From: Candidatus Scatomorpha stercoravium
Lineage (GTDB): Bacteria > Bacillota > Clostridia > Oscillospirales > Oscillospiraceae
DNA length: 11,189 nucleotides
NCBI GenBank assembly: GCA_018716005.1
Contig: DVKN01000043.1
Coordinates: 1-11,189, forward strand
Direction of reading: 5' to 3'
Position 1 is the first letter of the stretch, and each line of letters begins with the position of its first letter. Shown here one piece after another: positions 1 to 5,970 of the stretch. A model generated the notes under the pieces. It had not been told where the DNA came from, searched no databases, and was given only the letters and a program-made list of their open reading frames with translations. Both the position numbers and the translations under genes were made by a program.

Positions 1-36
1 GAGGCCGAGTGGTCCACCGGCTTCAAGAAGCAGTAA
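1..36 (+). CDS. 3' end of an unidentified protein-coding gene
   Basis: The window opens in an open frame that reads EAEWSTGFKKQ and stops with TAA at 34-36. Only these 11 residues are visible, so the product cannot be identified. It lies 24 bases upstream of the anion transporter gene on the same strand, with no terminator between them, so the two are probably co-transcribed. The reading as a gene end rests on this spacing and on the ribosome binding site that follows directly; the frame itself is too short for statistical support. Confidence 0.6.
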   Translation, partial: EAEWSTGFKKQ

Positions 37-60
37 AGGAATCCTTCAGGGAGGTATCGT

Positions 61-1530
61 ATGGAAAACACGGTTAAGAAAAAGACCAGCAGGAGCTGGT
101 ATATAGACATGGCGATAGTTATCGTCGTGTACGCCCTCTTCCAGTTCGTTATACCCGCGCCCGCGCCCATCACCAAGGGCGGCATGGGCGTCGTGGGCAT
201 CTTCCTCGCCACGCTCTATCTGTGGATTAAGGTGGATATCGGCTGGCCGAGCCTGCTCTTCGTCGGCGTAGTCGGCCTCACCGGCGTCTCCGGCTCGAGC
301 GCCCTCTTCCAGAACACCTGGGGCAACGTTATGGTGCCCTTCCTGGTCTGCGCGTTCATGCTCAACATGGTCATGTCCGACACCGGCCTCACCCGCCGCT
401 TCGCGCTCTTCTTCGTGACCAGGAAGATGAACAAGGGCAAGCCCTGGCGCACCATGATAATGTTCTTCCTGGCCGTCGTCCTGCTCGGCCTCGTCTCCAC
501 CAGCTCCGCCATCTGCGTGCTCTTTATGGCCATAGCCGAGGAGATGTTCAACATGACCGGCTACAAGAAGGGCGAAAAGCTCGTCGAGACCACCATGATA
601 GGCATCTTCTGGATGGCCCAGGGCGCCATGGCCTTCACCCCGATTTCCCACGTCCTCATCCCCGCCATATTCGAGAACATACTCGCCGACTTCGGCGTGA
701 CCGTGACCTACGGCCAGTTCTCGATGATATTCCTCTGCGTCGGCATAGCCTTCTTCCTCGGCTGGATTATCATCTTCAGCTTTGTCATAAAGCCCGACGT
801 GTCCAAGATGGCCAACCTCGACATCGACGCGCTGCGCGCCACGCTCAAGCCCTGGAGCAAGCAGGAGGTCACCATTCTCATCGTCTACGGCCTGGTTATC
901 ATCACCTGGTGCTTCCCCGAGCTCATCGGCATGATCCCCGGCCTCGGCGGCGTCGCCTCCTGGATGAGCAGCCTCGGCTCCGGCGTCCCCCCGATGGTCG
1001 CCTGCGCCGTGCTGTGCATGATTAAGTACGAGGACAAGCCCATGCTCAACGTCCGCGAGTGCTGCAAGCGCATCCCCTGGGGCAGCGTCTTCATGATGAC
1101 CGCCGTCATGGGCACCGCCTACATCTTCGGCCTCGAGAGCTGCGGCGTGACCGCCTGGATTACCCAGACCATGGAGCCCATCATGGGCGGCCTCAACCCG
1201 ACCGTGTTCGTCATCATCGTCATCCTCTTCATCAACGTCCTCACGAACTGCGTGTCCAACACCCTCGTCTCCTCCATGTACGCCGTCGTCGTGCCTCTCG
1301 CGGCCGCCGTGCCCGGAGTGAACCCCATCGCCGTCGCGCTGCTGGTTGCGGCCGGCTGCAACAGCGCCTACGCGCTGCCCAGCTCCTGCCCCGCCGCGGG
1401 CCTCGCCTCCGGCGCCGGCTGGACGAGAGTCGGCTTCCAGGCCAAGTACGGCTTCCTGCTGTGCGCCTGGACCTGCCTGTGCTACTTCACCATCGGCTAC
1501 CCGCTGGTGCTGCACTTCTTCCCCTACTGA
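61..1530 (+). CDS. DASS/SLC13-family anion (carboxylate) transporter
   Basis: This 489-residue polytopic inner-membrane protein has roughly 11-12 hydrophobic segments, matching divalent anion:Na+ symporters (DASS, SLC13), which usually import di- or tricarboxylates or sulfate. The second half carries the family SNT signature at S399-N400-T401 within LTNCVSNTLVSS, followed by a small-residue-rich stretch (AAGCNSAYALPSSCPAAGLA) typical of the substrate/Na+ site of the second inverted repeat. The equivalent place in the first repeat reads S146-T147-S148 (LVSTSSAICV), without the usual Asn. The ATG at 61 follows a GGGAGG site at 49-54 with normal spacing. It sits between an unidentified upstream gene and an FMN oxidoreductase, and may bring in the substrate for the block. 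Family assignment is fairly secure; substrate and coupling ion are not. Most Ile codons here are ATC, unlike the genes at the right of the window. Confidence 0.85.
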   Translation: MENTVKKKTSRSWYIDMAIVIVVYALFQFVIPAPAPITKGGMGVVGIFLATLYLWIKVDIGWPSLLFVGVVGLTGVSGSSALFQNTWGNVMVPFLVCAFMLNMVMSDTGLTRRFALFFVTRKMNKGKPWRTMIMFFLAVVLLGLVSTSSAICVLFMAIAEEMFNMTGYKKGEKLVETTMIGIFWMAQGAMAFTPISHVLIPAIFENILADFGVTVTYGQFSMIFLCVGIAFFLGWIIIFSFVIKPDVSKMANLDIDALRATLKPWSKQEVTILIVYGLVIITWCFPELIGMIPGLGGVASWMSSLGSGVPPMVACAVLCMIKYEDKPMLNVRECCKRIPWGSVFMMTAVMGTAYIFGLESCGVTAWITQTMEPIMGGLNPTVFVIIVILFINVLTNCVSNTLVSSMYAVVVPLAAAVPGVNPIAVALLVAAGCNSAYALPSSCPAAGLASGAGWTRVGFQAKYGFLLCAWTCLCYFTIGYPLVLHFFPY

Positions 1531-1545
1531 GTAAAGCCCGCCAAG

Positions 1546-1574
1546 CCTCCCGGCGGATACGCGCCGCCTGGAGG
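1546..1574 (+). other. Intercistronic stem-loop between transporter and FMN oxidoreductase
   Basis: CCTCCCGGCGG (1546-1556) can pair with CCGCCTGGAGG (1564-1574), giving an 11-bp stem with one C:T mismatch and a 7-base loop. No T-run follows, so it is not a standard intrinsic terminator. It may act as an mRNA 3'-end stabiliser or processing site that uncouples expression of the transporter from the next gene. The role is inference; the pairing is visible directly. Confidence 0.5.
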
Positions 1575-1603
1575 ACATATTAAACTGGAGGAAAAGATTA
1601 AGA

Positions 1604-2581
1604 ATGAACAAGAAGCTTACTACCAAAGTCACTGAGATGCTCGGCATCGAGTACCCCATAATTCAGGGCTGCATGCAGTGGATAGCCAAGGCCGAGCTCG
1701 CCGGCGCGGTCTCCGAGGCCGGCGGTCTCGGCATCATCAGCTCCTCCACCTTCTTCACCGCCGAGGACCTGCGCGCCGAGATAAAGAAGATAAAGGGCAT
1801 CACGTCCAAGCCCTTCGCCGTCAATATCACGAACCTGCCCGCCTCCTTTGAGCCAGATTTTCCCGGCTACGTGCGCGTCTGCGTCGAGGAGGGCGTGAAG
1901 ATTATCGAGACGGCCGGCCGCCTGCTCGCGCCCGAGCTCATCGCCCAGATAAAGTCCGCCGGGATTATCTGGATACACAAGTGCACCGTCGTCAAGCACG
2001 CCCAAAAGGCCCAGGCCGCGGGCTGCGACATGATAGTGGCGGACGGCTTTGAGTGCGCCGGCCACCCCGGCGAGAACGACATCGGCACGATGGCGCTCAC
2101 CCCGACGATGATCCAGGACCTCGACATCCCAGTCATCGCCGCCGGTGGCATCGGCACCGGCCGCCAGATGGCCGCCGCCCTGATGCTGGGCGCTGAGGGC
2201 GTATATATGGGCACCCGCTTCCTCCTCACAAAGGAGTGCCCGGTGCTCGACTCCGTCAAGGACTACATCGCCGAAACCGCCACCGAGATGGACACCCTGC
2301 TCATGCTCCGCTCCTACAAGAACACGACCCGCACCCTCAAGACCAGGATGACCGAAAGCGTCGTCGCGCGCGAAAAGGAGGGCAAGCCCTTCTCCGAGGT
2401 AGCCGGGGACATCAATGGCGGCGAGGTCCGCAAGATGTTCTTTGAAAGCGGCGACGTCGTGAACAAGGCGTACATCTGCGTCGGCCAGACCGTCGGCCTC
2501 CTGCACGAGGTCAAGGGCGTGAAGGAAGTCGTCGACGGCGTCATGAGCGAGTGCCTGGAGACCATAGCGAAGTTCAACTGA
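1604..2581 (+). CDS. Nitronate monooxygenase / FabK-like FMN oxidoreductase
   Basis: This 325-residue cytosolic TIM-barrel flavoprotein belongs to the nitronate monooxygenase (2-nitropropane dioxygenase)/enoyl-ACP reductase II family. Visible marks are the N-terminal barrel strand YPIIQGCMQW (residues 17-26), AGGLGIIS after it, the ADGFECAGHPG segment with the conserved active-site His at 154, the FMN phosphate-binding AAGGIGTG (G181-G184) and VYMGTRF (200-206). The His segment reads AGHPGENDIG, and no fatty-acid synthesis genes lie nearby, so a FabK role is not favoured. Members near acyl-CoA or carboxylate catabolism genes often have unknown substrates. The ATG at 1604 is preceded by GGAGGA at 1587-1592, slightly far (11 bases). 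It follows the transporter by 73 bases and ends before a strong hairpin terminator. Family is confident; the reaction is not known. Confidence 0.85.
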   Translation: MNKKLTTKVTEMLGIEYPIIQGCMQWIAKAELAGAVSEAGGLGIISSSTFFTAEDLRAEIKKIKGITSKPFAVNITNLPASFEPDFPGYVRVCVEEGVKIIETAGRLLAPELIAQIKSAGIIWIHKCTVVKHAQKAQAAGCDMIVADGFECAGHPGENDIGTMALTPTMIQDLDIPVIAAGGIGTGRQMAAALMLGAEGVYMGTRFLLTKECPVLDSVKDYIAETATEMDTLLMLRSYKNTTRTLKTRMTESVVAREKEGKPFSEVAGDINGGEVRKMFFESGDVVNKAYICVGQTVGLLHEVKGVKEVVDGVMSECLETIAKFN

Positions 2582-2610
2582 CATAGCCGAGCCCGCAAGG
2601 GCGCGCAGTG

Positions 2611-2655
2611 CCGGCGTGCCGGGCAGGGGCAAAGACTGTCCGCACGCCGGTTTTT
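2611..2655 (+). terminator. Rho-independent terminator after the FMN oxidoreductase gene
   Basis: CCGGCGTGC (2611-2619) pairs perfectly with GCACGCCGG (2642-2650). Inside this, after one bulged C at 2620, GGGCAG (2621-2626) pairs with CTGTCC (2636-2641), leaving a 9-base loop. Five T residues follow at 2651-2655. This long stem plus T-run is a good intrinsic terminator, so the transporter/oxidoreductase unit and the dehydrogenase/Etf unit may be transcribed separately, or the hairpin may work as a partial read-through attenuator. Confidence 0.75.
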
Positions 2656-2656
2656 A

Positions 2657-2662
2657 TACAAT
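2657..2662 (+). promoter_or_regulatory. Possible -10 element for the dehydrogenase-etf unit
   Basis: TACAAT, within TATACAAT, lies directly after the terminator T-run and 22 bases before the ATG at 2685. A -35 element would fall inside the terminator stem, where only a poor match (GACTGT at 2634-2639) is seen. The site is suggested mainly by the need for a new start after the terminator; read-through transcription is the alternative. An AAGGAG ribosome binding site follows at 2673-2678. Confidence 0.3.
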
Positions 2663-2684
2663 GCGATGACAAAAGGAGAGAATC

Positions 2685-4049
2685 ATGGGCATTGACAGCG
2701 AATTCCTGAACATATTGACAGACAAGGCCGGCGAGAACCGCGTCTATACGGGCGGGGACATCAACCCATCGTATGGGAAGGACGAGGCGGCCTTCGCGGA
2801 GCCCTCGATGCCGGACGCGGTGGTCGAGGCGAACTCCGCCGGCATGGTTTCCGACGTCCTGAAGCTCTGCCGCTCCTACCGTGTGCCGGTTACCGTCCGT
2901 GGGGCGGGGACGGGGAAGGCGGGGGGCTGCGTGGCCGCGGAGTGGGGCGTCCTGCTCTCCCTGCGGGACATGAACGCTATCCTCGGCGTCGACGAGGCGG
3001 CGCGCACCATGCGCGTGCAGCCCGGCGCGCTGCTGCAGGACGTGAAGGCCGAGGCCGAGCGCCACGGGCTGCGCTATCCCCCCGACCCGGGCGAGAAGAC
3101 GGCGACCATAGGCGGCAACGCCTCCACCAACGCCTCCGGCCCCTGCGCGCTCAAATACGGCGCCACCCGCGACTATGTGCTGGACGCGGAGATAGTCCTC
3201 GCCGGCGGGAACACGGTAAGGCTCTCCGAGCGGCCAGAATACGCCGAGGTCATAGGCTCCGAGGGCACGCTCGGCGTCATAACCGAGCTCACGCTCAGGC
3301 TCACGGATAAGCCCGGCTGCGAGGCCATCCTCCTGCTGCCCTTCGCCGGGGCGGAGGAGTGCGTCTCCGCCGCCGCGGCCATACTTGCGGCCGGGTTCGA
3401 GCCCGCGGCGCTCGAGTTCCTGGATACGGCGCTTGTGGAGTATTCCGGCTCCGTGACGGGCAGCGCCGTATTCCCCGTCAGCCTCGACGGCGAGAGAGTC
3501 GCGGCGACGCTGATGCTCACGCTGGAGGGGGCCGACGAGGACGCCGTGATGGAGCAGATGGAGGCCCTCGCGGAGCGGGCCGAGGAGCTCGGCTGCCTCG
3601 ACATCCTCGTGGGCGACACGCCGAATATGATGCGCGATTTCCGCGCGGCCTACGACGCCTTCCACACCTCCGTGGAGAGCGCCGCGAGCTCCTGCGAGGC
3701 GAACGTGAGCCTACCGCCCGAAGAGGTGTGGACGTACATGGAGTTCGCCCGCGCCGAGGGCGCGAAGCGCGGCATCGAGCCGATGTTCTGCACCCACCTT
3801 GGAAGCGGCGGCGTGCATACCTTCGCGGTATCGGACAAGCCCCTGGCGGAGTTTGCTCCCGCGGCCGGGGAGTATATGTCGGCGCTTTATGAGAAATGCG
3901 CCTCGCTCGGCGGCGACCCGGCCGGCGAATATGGCGTGGGCCGCGTCAAGGGCGCGTATCTGAGCGCGGAGCGCCGCGCCGCCCACGCCGCTCTCAAGGC
4001 CGAGTTCGACCCGGAGGGCATACTCAACCCCGGAAAGGCGGCGGAGTAA
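2685..4049 (+). CDS. FAD-linked 2-hydroxyacid dehydrogenase (GlcD/LctD-like)
   Basis: This 454-residue protein has an N-terminal FAD-binding PCMH domain and a C-terminal FAD-oxidase domain, as in glycolate oxidase GlcD, D-lactate and D-2-hydroxyglutarate dehydrogenases. FAD-domain marks are RGAGTGKAGG (72-81), YPPDPGEKTATIGG (from 131), KYGATRDYVL and GSEGTLG (191-197). The C-terminal metal/substrate site is partly kept: H371 and H378 in THLGSGGVHT, and E415. The usual GEHG motif, however, reads GEYG, with Tyr at 416 where the family has His. AAGGAG at 2673-2678 supports the ATG at 2685. The stop codon overlaps the etfB start (TAATG), and etfA follows, so this enzyme most likely passes electrons to the Etf, as in the Acetobacterium lactate dehydrogenase-Etf complex, which couples lactate oxidation by NAD+ to use of reduced ferredoxin. 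Substrate unknown. Confidence 0.85.
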   Translation: MGIDSEFLNILTDKAGENRVYTGGDINPSYGKDEAAFAEPSMPDAVVEANSAGMVSDVLKLCRSYRVPVTVRGAGTGKAGGCVAAEWGVLLSLRDMNAILGVDEAARTMRVQPGALLQDVKAEAERHGLRYPPDPGEKTATIGGNASTNASGPCALKYGATRDYVLDAEIVLAGGNTVRLSERPEYAEVIGSEGTLGVITELTLRLTDKPGCEAILLLPFAGAEECVSAAAAILAAGFEPAALEFLDTALVEYSGSVTGSAVFPVSLDGERVAATLMLTLEGADEDAVMEQMEALAERAEELGCLDILVGDTPNMMRDFRAAYDAFHTSVESAASSCEANVSLPPEEVWTYMEFARAEGAKRGIEPMFCTHLGSGGVHTFAVSDKPLAEFAPAAGEYMSALYEKCASLGGDPAGEYGVGRVKGAYLSAERRAAHAALKAEFDPEGILNPGKAAE

Positions 4050-4840
4050 TGCTCAGGATACTCGTTTGCGTAAAGCAGGTGCCGGACGTCGACCAGCTCA
4101 GGATGGACCCGGAGACGGGCAGCCTAATAAGGGACGGCGTGCCGAGCATACTCAACCCCCAGGACGCGAACGCTCTCTCGGCCGCGCTCAGCGTAAAGGT
4201 GAGCTTCGGCGGCGAGGTGACCGCCATCACGATGGGCCCGCCCATGGCCGAGAGCGCCCTGCGCGAATGCCTCGCGGCGGGCGCCGACAGGGCCGTGCTC
4301 GTGACCGACCGCGCCTTCGGCGGGGCGGATACGCTCGCGACGAGCTACGTCATAGCGAGCGCCGCCGGGACCCTGGGCGGCTTTGACCTCATCTTCTGCG
4401 GCAAGGAGACGATAGACGGCGCGACGGGCCAGATGGGCGCGCAGCTCGCCGAGCGCTTCGACGCATCCCAGATAACGGGCGCGCTGCTGGTCCTCGGCGT
4501 CGACGAGGCCGCGCGCGCAATACGGGCCGAGCGGGAGCTCGAGCGCGGCGTCGAAACGCTGGAGGCGAGCCTTCCCTGCCTGCTGACCATGGAGAAGACG
4601 AATTATCCCGCGCGCATACCCAATCTGAAGGGCAAGCTGCGCGCGAAAAAGGCGGAGATTACCGTCCTGACCGCCTCGGATATCCCCGGCCTTGACCGGG
4701 ACAGGATAGGCGATCCGGGCTCCCCGACGAAGGTGCCGCGCATGTTCCCGCCTGTGCTGCCCGAGCCCGGCGTCATGATAGACGAGGGCGGCGCCGAGGC
4801 CAACGCGGCGAGGCTCTGCGAGCTTATAAGGGGGGTGTAA
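4049..4840 (+). CDS. etfB: Electron transfer flavoprotein, beta subunit
   Basis: This is a 263-residue protein of normal EtfB length, starting MLRILVCVKQVPDV, the classic EtfB N-terminus. DRAFGGADTLATS (87-99) and CGKETIDGATGQ (117-128) are the nucleotide/FAD-binding segments; the DRAF-x-G-x-DT-x-AT form resembles Etfs of anaerobes that bifurcate electrons between NAD(H) and ferredoxin. The C-terminal arm, TNYPARIPNLKGKLRAKK onward, is also typical. In such complexes EtfB carries the bifurcating FAD and binds NAD(H). The ATG at 4049 overlaps the TAA of the dehydrogenase gene (TAATG), indicating translational coupling. The open frame extends upstream to 3896, but that extra part is Arg-rich shadow sequence and was excluded. 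Being encoded directly after a hydroxyacid dehydrogenase points to a dedicated partner rather than a general Etf. That this one bifurcates is inference from sequence form and context. Confidence 0.92.
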   Translation: MLRILVCVKQVPDVDQLRMDPETGSLIRDGVPSILNPQDANALSAALSVKVSFGGEVTAITMGPPMAESALRECLAAGADRAVLVTDRAFGGADTLATSYVIASAAGTLGGFDLIFCGKETIDGATGQMGAQLAERFDASQITGALLVLGVDEAARAIRAERELERGVETLEASLPCLLTMEKTNYPARIPNLKGKLRAKKAEITVLTASDIPGLDRDRIGDPGSPTKVPRMFPPVLPEPGVMIDEGGAEANAARLCELIRGV

Positions 4841-4842
4841 TT

Positions 4843-5838
4843 ATGGCGAAGAGCGACTACAGGGATATGTGGGTATACCTCGAGCTGGAGGACGGGGCGC
4901 TGAGCCCGGTCTCGCTGGAGCTGTGCTGCGAGGCGCGCCGCCTGTGCAGCGAGAGCGGCGAGCGGCTCATCGGCGTCTCCGCCCTGCCCCTGCCGGAGGC
5001 GGAGCTCGAGCGCGTCAGGGACTGCGGCGCGGACGGCATAATCATGGCCGGCGGCGCGGGCCGCGAGCGCTATAACACCGAGGCGTATACGGCGCTCTTC
5101 ACGGAGCTGTGCCGCAAATACCGCCCGTCGGCCGTCTTCGTCGGCGCTACGGTGAACGGCCGCGACTTCGCGCCCAGGTTCGCCGCGCGGCTCGGCACCG
5201 GCTGCACGAGCGACGCCACGGAGCTCATCTATAACCCCGGTACGCGGGACATAGAGTTTGTGGAGCCCGCGGCGGGCGGGAAAATCATGGCCGTCATAAC
5301 CATACCCGAGCTCAGGCCGCAGGTGGGCACCATCCGGCCCGGGACGTTCAAATACTCGCCGGGCGGCCGCCGCGAGGCATTCGAGGTCATAGAGGAGGAC
5401 GTTCCCTTCCCGGCGGAGGAGATACGCACAAAGCTGCTGGGCTTCAGGCCGAACGAATTTGACGCGGAGCTGGACATCGGCGGCTGCGATACGATAGTCT
5501 GCGTGGGCAACGGCGTGAAGGACGAGAGCATCCCCAAGTACCGCGCCCTCGCGGAGCTCCTCGGCGGCAAGCTCGCCTGCACGAGGCCGGTTGCCGACCG
5601 CGGCCTCCCGCCCGCGAAGCTCCAGGTGGGCCAGTCGGGAGTCATGATAAAGCCCAAGCTGTACATAGGCTTCGGCGTCTCCGGCGCCGTAAACCACGTC
5701 GCCGGCGTGGACGCCGGGCTGTTCATAGCCGTAAATACCGACCCCTCCGCGCCCATCTTCAACTACTGCGACTACGGCCTCGCCGCCGACATGGACGAAA
5801 CCTGCGACGCCCTGATAAAAGCGCTGAAAGGCGAATAA
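4843..5838 (+). CDS. etfA: Electron transfer flavoprotein, alpha subunit
   Basis: This 331-residue cytosolic protein partners EtfB and carries the FAD that shuttles electrons from the dehydrogenase. The C-terminal FAD domain shows TRPVADRG (247-254), VGQSG (262-266), KPKLYIGFGVSGAVNH (from 270), NTDPSAPIF (298-306) and CDYG, the standard EtfA series. The N-terminal domain begins directly with the alpha/beta fold (YRDMWVYLELEDG), with no Cys-rich ferredoxin extension such as the one in the EtfA of the Acetobacterium lactate dehydrogenase complex. The ATG at 4843 follows the etfB stop by two bases, with an AGGGGGG-type ribosome binding site inside the end of etfB. A strong terminator starts 28 bases after its stop, closing the dehydrogenase-etfB-etfA unit. 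Identification is secure; the electron acceptor is inferred only. Confidence 0.93.
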   Translation: MAKSDYRDMWVYLELEDGALSPVSLELCCEARRLCSESGERLIGVSALPLPEAELERVRDCGADGIIMAGGAGRERYNTEAYTALFTELCRKYRPSAVFVGATVNGRDFAPRFAARLGTGCTSDATELIYNPGTRDIEFVEPAAGGKIMAVITIPELRPQVGTIRPGTFKYSPGGRREAFEVIEEDVPFPAEEIRTKLLGFRPNEFDAELDIGGCDTIVCVGNGVKDESIPKYRALAELLGGKLACTRPVADRGLPPAKLQVGQSGVMIKPKLYIGFGVSGAVNHVAGVDAGLFIAVNTDPSAPIFNYCDYGLAADMDETCDALIKALKGE

Positions 5839-5866
5839 CGCCGCGGCGCATTACCGCACAATCCGG

Positions 5867-5897
5867 GCCGCCTCCTTTTTTGGGGGGCGGCTTTTTT
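5867..5897 (+). terminator. Rho-independent terminator after etfA
   Basis: GCCGCCTCC (5867-5875) pairs with GGGGGCGGC (5883-5891) in a 9-bp stem including one T:G pair, with a 7-base T-rich loop and six T residues at 5892-5897. This is a classic intrinsic terminator that separates the Etf unit from the ABC transporter operon. Confidence 0.9.
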
Positions 5898-5909
5898 GTT
5901 TCGACGGGG

Positions 5910-5943
5910 GTTTCAGGTTCGTTTCAGCTTTGGGGAGTATAAT
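5910..5943 (+). promoter_or_regulatory. Promoter of the ABC operon with 11-bp-spaced direct repeats
   Basis: A consensus -10 box TATAAT lies at 5938-5943, 27 bases before the ATG at 5971. No TTGACA-like -35 is found at normal spacing. Instead, two copies of GTTTCAG (5910-5916 and 5921-5927) sit 11 bp apart, one helical turn, with the second ending 10 bp before the -10. Tandem repeats at this period that replace the -35 are the usual layout for OmpR/PhoB-family response regulator activation sites. The regulator is not identified. Confidence 0.6.
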
Positions 5944-5958
5944 GTCCGCAGCTTATAT

Positions 5959-5964
5959 AGGAGG
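5959..5964 (+). promoter_or_regulatory. AGGAGG ribosome binding site setting the ABC ATPase start
   Basis: A full consensus AGGAGG lies 6 bases before the ATG at 5971. It decides between this start and a longer frame that opens at 5896, inside the upstream terminator T-run and before the promoter -10; the longer form is therefore ruled out. Confidence 0.85.
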
Positions 5965-5970
5965 CGTTGT

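Noticed and set aside
46..1659. Long open frame on the minus strand across the transporter gene
   Set aside because: It is an antisense shadow with biased His/Gly/Glu/Ala composition and no recognisable domain, while the plus strand encodes a clear membrane transporter.
1604..2581. Enoyl-ACP reductase II (FabK) of fatty acid synthesis
   Set aside because: The fold and His154 are shared, but there are no fab genes nearby and the active-site segment AGHPGENDIG differs from the AGGHIGK type; the broader nitronate monooxygenase-like call is safer.
2591..2602. Small GCCC-GCAA-GGGC hairpin after the FMN oxidoreductase stop
   Set aside because: A 4-bp stem with a GNRA-type loop is short enough to arise by chance in GC-rich DNA and is dwarfed by the adjacent terminator.
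3896..4048. 51-residue N-terminal extension of EtfB
   Set aside because: The added residues are Arg-rich out-of-frame shadow of the dehydrogenase gene; EtfB proteins start at the MLRILVCVKQ position.
5896..5970. Longer N-terminus for the ABC ATPase from an ATG-like start at 5896
   Set aside because: It starts inside the terminator T-run and upstream of the promoter -10, and would add 25 non-family residues; AGGAGG at 5959-5964 fits the ATG at 5971.
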